Below, piece by piece: positions 45,000-55,097 of a stretch of DNA of 64,000 bases. Every line of letters begins with the position of its first letter. The first letter of the stretch is position 1. Origin of the DNA: Furcasterigmium furcatum (lineage: Eukaryota > Ascomycota > Sordariomycetes > Glomerellales > Plectosphaerellaceae); contig BCIA01000005.1 in assembly GCA_001599815.1 (NCBI GenBank), positions 5,216,472 to 5,280,471 on the forward strand, written 5' to 3'. The position numbers were made by a program, and so were the translations under genes. The notes under the pieces were generated by a model. The model was not told where the DNA came from. It searched no databases and saw only the letters and a list, made by a program, of their open reading frames with translations.

Positions 45000-45613
45000 G
45001 TTGTCCACTTCCATTACATGTTGCGATTCTAGATATGCGATGGTGAAGAAACGACGTTGAAGAATGTCCTTGTGTCGGAGACTCAGGGGTTGTCTCGGCG
45101 AATTTAGAGCTCACTTTAAGCCTCAGGCATGCCTCGCAGTCAAGACGTTATTCTTCAGAGATATGATTCTTCAGCATACCCCGCCCTTCCCAACTATCTT
45201 GCTATTAGCTCTAGGGATCTATCTTTATTTCCTCTCATGAAGCTCTGGGTAACGTGGGTTCCAGCCCCATAAGTTGGGTTTGGCGGCGACCGGGTACCAT
45301 CACTGGCACAGCATGAGTTCGCAAGTAAGCTTCCTCACAAATAAATCTAACAGCAACCCCCAATTCCTCCTGGGAAGTTAAGGACTGCATGTGCTCCTAC
45401 GTGCCCGTGAGAGGCTGGGCTTAGCCCGTTGAAAGGCCTTGCCAAGCTCAGCATTATCCAAATTAGACGCTATATCATGGTTCGCGGCGCTGAGACAACC
45501 CTCCAATAGGGAAAGATGACGCCGAATATAAAAATCTCACGGTCTGGGCTGGACTACGTGAGCCTCCCAGGGGCACTTATTATGCTTGGTGAGAGTTGTG
45601 CCATCAACGCGGC
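45000..45613. other. Intergenic region
   Basis: AT-richer than the core genes. No gene seen. Confidence 0.4.
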
Positions 45614-46720
45614 CTATGCAACCGACGTGATGTCAACGCTTCCCCTTGTGCTCCCCCCAATCCCTATCCTTCCCATTTCTCTTAATTGTCTTTCGAACTC
45701 CTCTTCGGGGGCGACGTCGACGTCAACCGTCCTCGTGACTAGAACGCCGTCGTCGAGCGCGCTCACGGCCTCGGCCTCAGGCCCGCTGCCCCCGCACATC
45801 CATGCACTCCACGTCATTCCTGAGTGGTTCCCGGCATGTCCACGAGTAGGCGCGTTGTCAATCGCCGTCGACTGGCCCTGGAAGTCTATGAACATATGAC
45901 CCTGCTGACTCCCGTCATAGATATAGTTTGGGTCTGCCGTTCCAGTATCGGCGTGAGAGCGTGTGAGGTGAACAAGTTCGTTGAGAATGTTGAACTCGAG
46001 CTTGAGCTTGATGGAGTAGGCCATGCCCTTGTAGGCGGTCTGGAGTTGATAGAGATCGGCGTATTCGAGGCCAAGGATAGTGGTGTCGAGGAAGATAACC
46101 ATAATATTGACCATTATAAGGTGCCAAAGTATGCGGGCGCGGGCGGATTTGGCATGGATGGCTGAGTTCCGCAAAAACTTGGCAGTGGCGAAGATGTAGA
46201 GCGCTGAGATGGTGAGTTCCTGGAGGAAGAAGATTGTGACCTGAACTTTCTCGACGATAGAATAGGGACGGAGGAAGCGGTTTTGGTCACTAGACGAGTT
46301 GGCGCCGTAGACCATGACGGTCGTAACGGAGTGAAGGACGATCCCGTTCGTGATTATCATGGTGCGGACGAAGCGTAAGTGGCGAGCATTCCGGTCGACG
46401 AGGTGAAGGCGCGAGTAGAGGACGACGGACTGACCGGTAACGGTACAAATCCAGCCAACAACGATTAAAGTGACGTACACGTAGACTACAGCCGGGTTCA
46501 CACCGAGGCCTTTGAGGAGGAAGGCTATAGAATAAGGCGGGATTCCCCAGGTTGCGACGCAGAAGCTCCAGAAGTACAGACCGCTGCGCTTCCTGAAGGT
46601 GGCGAAGATGATGACGGTGAGTTCGAGGACATTGTAGAGGGCGATGGAAACGAAAGCGACGACAGTAAATGTGTAGTTGAGATTGTGGGACGAGTCGAGA
46701 CCGGTACCGTAAGTGGACAT
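45614..46720 (-). CDS. Seven-helix fungal integral membrane protein (DUF7703-like)
   Basis: Intronless, 368 residues from the ATG at 46720. Seven hydrophobic segments lie within residues 15-260: FTVVAFVSIALYNVLELTVI, YFWSFCVATWGI, VVYVYVTLIVVGWICTV, IITNGIVLHSVTTVMVYG, VTIFFLQELTISALYIF, ILWHLIMVNIMVIFL, and a final amphipathic stretch ending KLKLEFNILNELVHLT. The pattern (GQSVVLYSRLHLV, QE...ALYI) matches a family of uncharacterised fungal seven-TM proteins with receptor-like topology. The cytosolic tail of about 110 residues is low complexity, with an acidic end. The ligand or role is unknown. Although flanked by relics, the frame is intact. Confidence 0.7.
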   Translation of the reverse strand: MSTYGTGLDSSHNLNYTFTVVAFVSIALYNVLELTVIIFATFRKRSGLYFWSFCVATWGIPPYSIAFLLKGLGVNPAVVYVYVTLIVVGWICTVTGQSVVLYSRLHLVDRNARHLRFVRTMIITNGIVLHSVTTVMVYGANSSSDQNRFLRPYSIVEKVQVTIFFLQELTISALYIFATAKFLRNSAIHAKSARARILWHLIMVNIMVIFLDTTILGLEYADLYQLQTAYKGMAYSIKLKLEFNILNELVHLTRSHADTGTADPNYIYDGSQQGHMFIDFQGQSTAIDNAPTRGHAGNHSGMTWSAWMCGGSGPEAEAVSALDDGVLVTRTVDVDVAPEEEFERQLREMGRIGIGGSTRGSVDITSVA

Positions 46721-47444
46721 GCTAGACTGGGGTCACCCCATTGAATGGGGACGAGTCCGCTCATTATCCCTAGTACCGAGGGCTGCGAGTGTCGTCCAGG
46801 ACCACGACAAAGAGTAGAAGTTAATGATGGGACGAAATGGACACGAAAGGGAACATTTTCTTTGAAAAGGGAAGGGTTTCCTTGTAGATATGGATGGGCA
46901 CGACGAAGGTAGAAGGAAAGCTAAGGTTTTAACTACCGGTGGTGGATGGGAGGGGTACTGGCAAATGGAGTGCGGGATGGTCTGCCCTCTAGTGCTCGGC
47001 ACCTCGTCTAGTTATCGTACGTCCCCATGGGCTACTCCGCGGCCATGACTCGGAAGAACACCCTCTTGGTCGTTAGCACTCCGCCTGTAGAAGAAAGCCA
47101 CGCTTGCGTGCAGAACTACACCATCGGGTGTATTTCCAGCACGCCCTCGTCAAAGTGGTCGCAACATGTGAGTATTATTTGTAATATTCGAGGAGGGCAT
47201 TGTGTCTCTGGGCAGGAATCGGCAACGCATGACGGTATTCATCCTGTGAATGGTCCGTCTCGGTGGTCGCCGCAAGCCGTTACAAGTGCCTAGAACCTAA
47301 TGTCGCGTCGCGTTGCGCTTGCTATGTAACCTGACCCCAGCCGCATCCAGGAGTCCATTCCCCTGAATAATCAAAGATTATGTTAGCGCCTGCCCATCAC
47401 AGTTGATAAACAAGAGAGCCCACTGTCGGCTCACCAGCCACTTA
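46721..47444. other. Intergenic region
   Basis: No recognisable gene. An 88-codon frame at 47027 (plus) has no domain or splice support. A TGG-containing stretch near 47340-47390 on the minus strand may be the last Kelch exon of the relic upstream. Confidence 0.35.
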
Positions 47445-48335
47445 ACTACCCGTCATCGTACCAGCCTCGGATAGAACTGTGCGACTCGTAGGCACGCATA
47501 CCAGCATCATACTCGTCTTTCCATTCCAGTTTCGCCATATCGAAGATGCCGATTCCCTGGGGGAAAACGTCCGGATCTCGCCATCCGTTTTTAACGTCGA
47601 CGGCAAACACATCGATCCCGCCCCAGCTAAGAAGTTGGCGCCCTGCCACTGTGGCGCACTCATGCTCACGCCGGCGGCGGCCGTCGTTCGTGGACCCGCC
47701 GGCCACAAGTTTCCAATGAAAACCGGGGAGACTCAAGACATGTACTTGGTCGTAGTCTGTCTCGTGCTTGTCATTCCCGCCTCCGTATACGAAACTATCG
47801 ACAATGAAGTCAGCAACTTTCAATATCATGCGATAGGAAAGGATTATGCCCACATGTCGAAACGGTCTCCGCCACTAGCTGTCCCAGCAGCGCAGTGCCA
47901 GTATCGTGACGACGGCCGGTCTCCCGTCGCGTTTTGGGAGTACCATTCCCAGTGACGGGGTCCAGGAAATGCAGCGTCGTAAAATCAATCGAGTCCGCCG
48001 TTGAGTCTTTGTCGTCTTTGTCGTATCCGCTCGCGCCACCCAGAATGAAGATAAGTCCATTGGGGCCGAGGTTCGGCACGTCGCCGTCGCTCCGTAGATG
48101 GTCCCGTCCGAGGAGAAAGGTCCTATGTCAAATTTGGTCCACTCTCCCCTCGTGAAATTGGCAGAGAAGTATCCCTCGACGTTGCCGTTCGGCCCGGGAG
48201 ATGTCAATGCCGTTGAAAATCTGCCAAAGAGAAACGCGGCATCGGGAGTACTGACAAATGCGCCACCTTCGGTACGCTGCAGCTTGTCAAAGGCATCATC
48301 GTGTCAATGAGTGTTCTCGCGACGGGAGTGGAGTA
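47445..48335 (-). pseudogene. Kelch-repeat (secreted/membrane type) pseudogene, 5' truncated
   Basis: Kelch-type pieces lie in order on the minus strand but in different frames: LQRTEGGAFVSTPDAAFLFG, GPNGLIFILGGASG, LHFLDPVTG, then (shifted near 47960) WYSQNATGDRPSSRYWHCAAG. A stop or insertion near 47850 breaks this. SFVYGGGND, VHVLSLPGFHWKL and LLSWGGID..GIGIFDM follow. This order matches fungal Kelch proteins with an N-terminal signal peptide and C-terminal TM segment. Both ends are missing here. At least two frameshifts make it non-functional unless unrecognised introns lie there. Its truncated 5' end abuts the Hsp70-like relic. Confidence 0.62.
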
Positions 48336-48344
48336 GGACACCGC

Positions 48345-49829
48345 AACTTACCCGCAGGCATCGCCAGACCGAGATGTGCATGGGCCCATGAGTGGCAGGT
48401 TCTTTGTCGCCTCATAAGCTCTCAGGTCTACGGTAGCTTACCCGCAAACCGCTACAAGCACAACGTCATTCTCCCTGAGCTCCAGGAGGCCTGTTTCGCA
48501 GCTGAAGATGATGGAAGCCTCTGACTCGGTGATCGCCTCAAGTCTCAGCTCGGCGTCCGCCTCCCCGCTAACAAGACCTGCCTGAATGACTGATCGCCGA
48601 AGGGGAGAAAACGCCGCAACGGTACTTGGCGATGGCAATGCAAAAAACCACTTGACAAGCCATTCCTGTTCTTCGTACGCAGCACCGAGTATGGACTCGA
48701 TCGCCCTGTCGATCGACTCTCGTAGTCGAGAAAGATATTCAGCCGATAAACCAACGGCAGCTTTCCCGCAGGAGGCGAAGGGAAATGGTCCTGTGGGATG
48801 TATCCGACATCGTTGAGGAGCGGGACAAACCACTCAGCTTTCGTAGCGCCCTCTTTTTGGCAGCCGGTTTTTGTCAACGCATCACGGAGGTCATGGCCCC
48901 AGCCCACAACCTTTTGTGACTGGTTGTAGAAGAGCTTTGTAGGGACCTTTGGGACACGGTGAGTAGCTGAGATGTGAGTGAGAGAGGCGTGTGAAGCTTA
49001 CCGTGACACTGGTGGTCTTGTTCAAACCGGTCCACCTGCAGATGGTGAAGTGCTCGAACTTATCTGCCATGGTAACCGCAAAGGCCACGGAGGTGGTAGC
49101 TATGCCATAGTTCACTCCTATAATAATATAGTTTGCGTTTTGCCGCAGTTTGGAGTCCGCCTGGGCGCCGTCGATGCTGATAGAGCCATGTTTGGGGTCG
49201 ACACGTGGATTCTGAAACGTCTCATCTTGAGGTACAGCACTTGGAGGCTTGAGCTGCGTTTCTTGAGCCACATCTGGGATCGAATCCCTCATAACAAGTG
49301 GAAGTTCTGGCGCCGGTTCATCGGGCTCGGTAGGGCCTGAAGATGCAGGAGGAGGCACTGGTGATACGCTTGGAACTTCTGAAGGCCCTGCAGTGGTCGG
49401 GGCATTGGCATGCGTTGTTGAGGCTTTGTCGCTAGAGCTACCCCCTTCAAGAGACGGTGACGCTCCAGGAACACATCGATTAATGTATGCCAACCCGTCT
49501 GCATCCTTGATCGGTTGGAAGGTGGGCGGGATGAAGCTCCGATGAGCTTCGGCCTCAAGGTCATTATCTCTCGCCTCGCAGATGGATGCGAGGAGCTCAA
49601 GAGTCTCCCAACACGAAGGGTGTGCCCTCCCATGGACTTTTCTCTTTCCCCAGAGTGCTCGCATGCAGGCTCTGTGCGCTGACTGGAGACGGCCATCCCT
49701 CAGGTGCACGATGGCAAAGCTGTGCATGGCATGGAAAGGACCTTTATGAATGCTACTGCTGGGCTTTGAGGTTTTGTGAATTTTCTCATCTTTTCTTCGA
49801 GTCCTCGTCAAGGTAAATCGGCACTTCAT
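48345..49829 (-). pseudogene. TPR-like plus Hsp70-like ATPase pseudogene
   Basis: From the ATG at 49829 an N-terminal helical repeat (HAMHSFAIVHLRDGRLQSAH, ALWGKRKVHGRAHPSCWETL) resembles units found in fungal NLR-type proteins. A Pro/Ser linker and a diverged Hsp70 nucleotide-binding domain follow. Phosphate-1 reads IIGVNYGIATTSVAF (the usual Asp is Asn, and one Thr is lost). A 55-nt intron (49001-48947) leads to VPTKLFYNQSQKVVGWGHD. A one-base frame change occurs near 48770 between SPPAGK and AVGLSAEYLSRLRE. Phosphate-2 reads VCG-stop-ATVDLRAYEAT, with a TAA at about 48450. The sequence ends at about 48345, with more than half of the domain missing. Hsp70-like proteins are frequent in fungal accessory genomes. 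Confidence 0.65.
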
Positions 49830-50360
49830 CCTCCCTGATCCCAGTCCATGCCAAGACACGATCCGATCTCACAATCCAAAATGATCTATCAGGCTCTCTT
49901 GAGATGGCCAGCGTGGGGCCCAAGAGCCCAACGCGCAGTCCTCCGAATTGTTGACAAAAACTTGCGGTGGGCCTTACTGGAGAGTGCTCTGTTACGTTGT
50001 CGTCGTCAACACTGCATGAAATATTTGTCTTGACTGGACGATCAGAGGGTGTGGGAGAATGCTCGATAAAGCCTAACTAAAGCTTTCTCGTGACCCTGAA
50101 AACCAAATTGATGCATCTCATCCACTGCCCTGTCCTGCTTATGTGGTGACTTCGCCGAGTCATCTCAACTACGGTATCTGAGACTTCAAAGTCAATCCGA
50201 GCTACTCTTCCTCCGGCAAGCGAGCCAATGTCGCGGCTTGACCTTCTGTGGCCGGAAAGGAGGCATGCGCGTGACCGGTCCCTTGCTCGTTCAGGGTAAG
50301 GGTTGCAATGCAGGTTGATTCGGCCGCTGGCGCGATGGGGCTATGACCGAGGGAGAGCAA
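49830..50360. other. Intergenic region
   Basis: No gene seen. This is the right edge of the decayed compartment, ending at the RPA3 3' end. Confidence 0.4.
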
Positions 50361-50836
50361 TCACTCCTCAAAGACAAAGAGGGACTTGTTGTACTGAGTC
50401 GCATCGACGACTGCCTTGACAAGCCCATAGTCTGCAACGAGTCAGCATTGAGGGTGCAGGGTTCCAGGTCGAACATGAACAGGGGACCGAGGCCTGTTCT
50501 TCATGGTCGCGGATTGGCGGTTCTGACATACCAACATCAGGGCCCAGATCCCGTGAAGTGAGCACCTTGATCGTGTAGTCTTGGTTCACCTTGCCGATCA
50601 CCTGGGCACCGTTGCCGGTAGTGAGATGTCCTTCCTGCGGGGATCAGCTGGGTGATTTCGGCGGGGGCGAGAGCCTTTCATACGCGATTGAGATTCACAT
50701 TGACGGCGCCATCTGCGTTGATGGTGACGACGTCTCCCCGGAGCTGGGTGACTTCGCCCACGAGCATGACATTGCGGCCGATGTATGACCCGAGGTTTTG
50801 CGCGGAGACGCGGGGGGTTGAGACTGATTCAGACAT
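50361..50836 (-). CDS. RFA3: Replication protein A subunit 3 (Rfa3/Ssb3)
   Basis: Three exons, 50836-50684, 50634-50532 and 50431-50361, 108 residues, the normal size. The OB-fold pattern is STPRVSAQNLGSYIGRNVMLVGEV, TQLRGDVVTINADGAVNVNLNR, then VIGKVNQDYTIKVLTSRDLG, and the C-terminal helix YGLVKAVVDATQYNKSLF, used for trimerisation with Rfa1 and Rfa2. The 49-nt and 100-nt introns have GTATG donors. RPA binds single-stranded DNA in replication, repair and recombination in the nucleus. No longer open frame occurs here, so the gene is easily missed; the exact phase closure and family match make the model firm. Confidence 0.88.
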
Positions 50837-52329
50837 ATTGGAGGCTGAGGTGGTTCAGAGGAAGTTCTTGTGAGGGGCACCAGAGAAGTGAGGTGATATT
50901 TCGCTGGATATTGAAGAGTCGGTTCGCTCAAGTTCAGATGTGCCGCGGTGTCGTGTCTTGGGAAATCGACGCGTTTGGATTGCCCCGCCACAACAGGCTA
51001 AAGTGGTGTCGCGTGGTCACGTGCCCGGTTTGCTCTGCCTGATCAGATTCCAACAGGACGCGCCGACCGCCCGAAGTCTGAGGGCCTCATTAGTTCACTA
51101 ACAGATTAGCACGAAAACTGCACCTCGTTGGCAGATCGTACCTTACCTAATGCTAACTGGCCTCTCAAGATTCCCGTCCAATTGCCCAGAGCTGATTCTC
51201 AGGCGAGGGGGCGGAGGGGCCTTTGTGGGCCTGGACCTGGCCGGAGCTCAAGCTCCCCCTAGCCCCACGGCACCTTCCCAAAGCCGGCCCCGCCTCGGGA
51301 GGTAAGGAAGGCATGGTGCAGCAATCAGGGTCAGGGCAGGTACCACCCAGCTGTGGGATGGAGAGGAAGCTGTCCGTCGGAGGGAGGGAGGGTGACACGC
51401 CCACTCATTTCGCCGGGAAAGCTTCATTGCGATGCCTCGTTCATTCCTGAGCATTATAACCTTCTTTCCCTCTTCACCAGGCCCCTCCTCTCCTTGACAC
51501 CTCCTACCCTGTCGAGCCGGCACCATCGAGGCACTTACTCAGCTCCAGGTCCCTCAAATCCAGGTCCCTCAAATCCAGGTACCTACATACCTCCCAACCT
51601 GTCTGTCACTCCTCACTTTCGCCCAAGACCATCCGAGTCGGCCGACTTGCTATCCGGCCTCTTCGATCACAATTCTGCTTGCGCCGCCCTTGCCATCTCA
51701 CCGGCTCCAAATCCTGACCGCTGCCGAAGGCTGCCACGAACTCTGCGGCGGCCTCGGGTTGGTCGCGAATCCCAGTCTCAAGGCCGAGTTCCCCGCCCGG
51801 CTTGATATCTCCAAGTCAATTGTCCTGTCGATCCCGCCGCCCGCTCATTGCGGTTCAGACCTGATAGGCCACAGCACAGCATCCGTCCCGGTACCAGCGG
51901 CCAACCCGGTCGAACTGATTCCAACGATTGATTCCAAGCTTTGGCGTCTCCATCCCGTCGGCCGTATCCCCGGCTCCCCGAAAGAGACTGACCTCGTCTC
52001 TTTGAACCTGCGACTGAGCGGGTTCTCAACACCCGTGGGGGACTGCGCGACCGAACGGTAGTCAACACTGCCCCTTGCTTCTTCGGCTTGCGTGTCGCGC
52101 GACCTCCCTCAACTGGCTCTCACACACCGACGGCAGGTCGACCGTGAAGGCTTCGCGCCGGCTGCCCATCTCCTCGTCTTCTTCGTACACACTGCGCGCC
52201 ACCGTGCTCAGTGGGTAGCGGTCAAGACGTTCCGCAGTCGAATTCGAGGCTTGGCCTCATTTTCTCCTTCGACCATCGCTTCACCCCTGCGACACCAGCG
52301 CATCGCTATCCCTGGCTGTCGGCGCAACC
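50837..52329. promoter_or_regulatory. Divergent promoter and long 5' leader of the bZIP gene
   Basis: About 1.5 kb between divergent starts. The right part (about 51430-52329) is CT-rich with several open short frames and a 15-base tandem repeat at 51545-51584; it looks like promoter and transcribed leader. No separate gene seen. Confidence 0.45.
51545..51584. repeat. Tandem 15-base repeat, 2.7 copies
   Basis: The unit CCAGGTCCCTCAAAT occurs twice exactly and then as CCAGGTACCT. Confidence 0.85.
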
Positions 52330-53364
52330 ATGGATACACCGCCGAACTTCTTCACGGAGGCCGCTGGCCTGGAGACTCCAGATCGCATCATCGACAGCCC
52401 ATTTGATGTTGCCGATGGTCCTGTTGGCATGCCGCAATATCTATCGCAACCAAGTTCCATGCCTGAGACCGCGCTTTCAGCCGGTGATTCCAATTCATGG
52501 ACGAAGGCTGCTCCAGGGTTCATTGAGAATGCCCTGAAAGACGTGCAGGGTGCGCCACCCATCCCCAGCAGACCCGGCTTGAAGACAAAAGTACGGGCCA
52601 GCGTCTCATCAACAATGAGCGCTTCCAAGTCGAGCACCAGAACGAATTCCGAGTCCTCGGCACGAACCCGCAAGTCAGTGTCCAGTAAATCGACTGCTCC
52701 GCCCGACGAGCCTCCACCGCCCAAACGACGAAAGGGCAAGAAGGCACCGAAGACCGAAGCTCCCGAAATCCACGCAGCCCCCGAGGCTAGCGATCGAGAC
52801 CAGAAGCGCGACAAGTTCCTGGAGAGGAACCGAGTCGCCGCCAGCAAATGCCGCCAGAGGAAGAAGGAGTGGGTGACAGACTTGCAGGGGACCAAGAATG
52901 CGCTTGAGGCGCAGAACTCGCAGCTCCAGACGGAGTACACCGGGCTCCTGACCGAGATTAGCGAGATGAAGAACCAGCTCATGGCGCATGCCAACTGCAA
53001 CGACCCGAACATCGGCCTCTGGTTAGAAACCGAGGCGCGGCGGTTCGTGGAGAGCGAAGCCGGTCGCATCTCGATATCCCAGGTGATGAGTGGCAACACG
53101 ATGCCGGATGCACCGCTACCGAACCCATTGCATATGCGCCCATCGGTCGACGGTAAGACGCTCTGCCTCCCCAACCGCGTGCCCTCAGGCTCGACCTTTC
53201 TGACAGAGATTGGCACAGGACCCTCGCCCGAGTTGTCCCCTCTCGCCATGGATCCTAGATTGTCGAGAACAACGCCGAGGACCGAGGGCAGCACCGAGAT
53301 CAACTATGACCACATGCCCGACAACATGTTCGAACAAACTCCCAGTGACGCGCATCTCGGCTGA
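52330..53364 (+). CDS. ATF/CREB-type bZIP transcription factor
   Basis: Intronless, 344 residues. The basic region is KRDKFLERNRVAASKCRQRKKEW (about residues 158-180; core NRVAASKCR). A leucine zipper of about four heptads follows (DLQGTKNALEAQNSQLQTEY, LLTEISEMKNQL). The N-terminal half is Ser/Thr/Pro rich with a basic patch (PPKRRKGKKAPK) that can act as a nuclear signal. The C-terminal part contains NDPNIGLWLETEARRFV. The layout resembles fungal Atf1-type stress-response factors, which are targets of the Hog1/Sak1 kinase, but is shorter and lacks an obvious N-terminal HRA domain. It may be an Atf21-like paralogue. The targets are unknown. Confidence 0.9.
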   Translation: MDTPPNFFTEAAGLETPDRIIDSPFDVADGPVGMPQYLSQPSSMPETALSAGDSNSWTKAAPGFIENALKDVQGAPPIPSRPGLKTKVRASVSSTMSASKSSTRTNSESSARTRKSVSSKSTAPPDEPPPPKRRKGKKAPKTEAPEIHAAPEASDRDQKRDKFLERNRVAASKCRQRKKEWVTDLQGTKNALEAQNSQLQTEYTGLLTEISEMKNQLMAHANCNDPNIGLWLETEARRFVESEAGRISISQVMSGNTMPDAPLPNPLHMRPSVDGKTLCLPNRVPSGSTFLTEIGTGPSPELSPLAMDPRLSRTTPRTEGSTEINYDHMPDNMFEQTPSDAHLG

Positions 53365-55097
53365 GGCAGGCGGTCAGAGACACCACGTTTGTCTTGGTTT
53401 GGCCACGGGACGCAGCTTTACCTGGGACCAAACGCCGTGCCGTCTGCGACGGTTGAATACATTGCTGTGGGGGGAACAGGCGCATTTGGGGCCGCGACTT
53501 GAAGCCATGAGGCAGTTGCTTCTTGACGCTCTCGGCCCAGAGCCAGCAACATGGTCAGGGGACCAACGTCCGCACATGAACAAGGACTGAAATAATGACT
53601 GGGATGGGAAACTAGGCGTATGATACCACCAAGGCCAAGGGACGGGATGATTCTGCATTTATTAGCAGTCGAAACAGTAGACCTCGGGATCTCGGCGATC
53701 GTTTATGGCGCTGGGGGTACTTTTCAGGTCCAGAGGGAGAAATGAATCGACTTCATCTACCGAAGACGGCCGTGACTTGTGATGGTGGTTTGTGGTGGTT
53801 TGTTGCCGCGACTGACGCACCTTGTGAGGTGACATCGCGTCACCATCGGATGGCATCTCGACGGACGATTTCGAATGCATTCTTGCAGGAGACCGGGCAG
53901 AGGTAGGAGATGGAGGTGGGCGGCAAGTGCCTTTTATTGCCCGGATCCTCCCCTTTCCCCCTTTTTCTCGATCCCCGATGACGATCTCTCGGCGCCAGTC
54001 TCGGCCGCAGGTACCTCTACAGCCAGGTTGCTATGAGCTGGTACGCGGTGTTTACTCCGAGCCAGGGTTGGTGGGTTGGCGGGGGGCGGCGGGGCCGGGG
54101 CGGGCATGACTCCAGTCAGAAGGAGCCCGACCGGGGGCCCGACGCCGATTTCGATTTCGATCGGGCAGGGAGATCGGGCTGGATGTGGTGCGATCGACGC
54201 CGGGGGACGGCGTCGAGGGAGCATGATCGCAAAGGACATGGCGGGTTCCGTTGTATTGATGTCGAAAAGGTTTTCTTTCAAACTTAACTAAAGTTGATCA
54301 GGCAGTCCTTAGAATTACCTCCAGCTCAATAGGACGCTATCTCACTTTCTAAATTTCCGAAAGGTGTCATCCCGATTTTCCAGAGTTAAGACGGAGGTCA
54401 TCTCGATTATCTGACGCTTGATCTGAAGCCTGGTGGTTGACGTGGCCGGCCTCAGAACAGCCCCGTCGACCAGAGTGCAGCCGATCGAGGGTCAGGCAGT
54501 CCAGATGAGCTCTCCTTGCTCTAGGAGGCTAATAAGATAAGTTGTCTCTGGTCTCTGGATAATTTTGAGGCTCGCTGAATCAAAATATCGCATGTATAAC
54601 GGAAGCCTACATGGTGAGGGAGGGCCATGCACTGCAGTTGAGTTCAGCCTCCAAGTCAGCTACCTCAGTTCGTGTGGCATCAAACTTTCCAGTTTCTTGA
54701 TCAGAACTTGTTCCCCAGGAACTTTTCCCTTCAAAAAGTAGCAAGTCCCATTTCGAGAGTGGCACGGCTTCCACGCACTTCTTCTTCTTCCTCTTGCATC
54801 GCTTCGCCGACCCATCTCTCACTTCCGTGGACACCCAACCTCTGCGAACAAGTCCGGCTGAGAGCCCTTCAGGTATTTCACCATGGGTGCCGTCCATACT
54901 GCATATCCCAGGTATCTCTACGCTGTACGCACGACGCTCCAGCTTCGCTCCCACAAGCCTCCTCAGCCATTCGGCGAAGGGTGCTACCTGTCTCCGTTCG
55001 ACAAGGAACATTGCTTAACACCATCCGGCCTGATCAGAGAGCGGACATCCCATGACTGCGTCTTTCACGGCATCCGAGGGCTAGGCAGCAGGGCAGC
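53365..55097. other. Intergenic region, about 1.7 kb
   Basis: Frames at 53662-53880 (minus, 72 codons) and 54607-55011 (minus, 134 codons) start with ATG but show no domain. The stretch 54290-54600 is AT-richer and looks like decayed DNA. Nothing firm. Confidence 0.4.

Noticed and set aside
52281..53303. Open frame of 340 codons antisense to the bZIP gene
   Set aside because: Mirrors the bZIP coding region; no domain or homology.
53934..54281. Pro-rich frame of 115 codons on the minus strand
   Set aside because: Starts at TTG, low complexity, no family.
54607..55011. ATG-started frame of 134 codons on the minus strand
   Set aside because: No domain, signal peptide or splice support; lies in the upstream region of the kinase-like gene.
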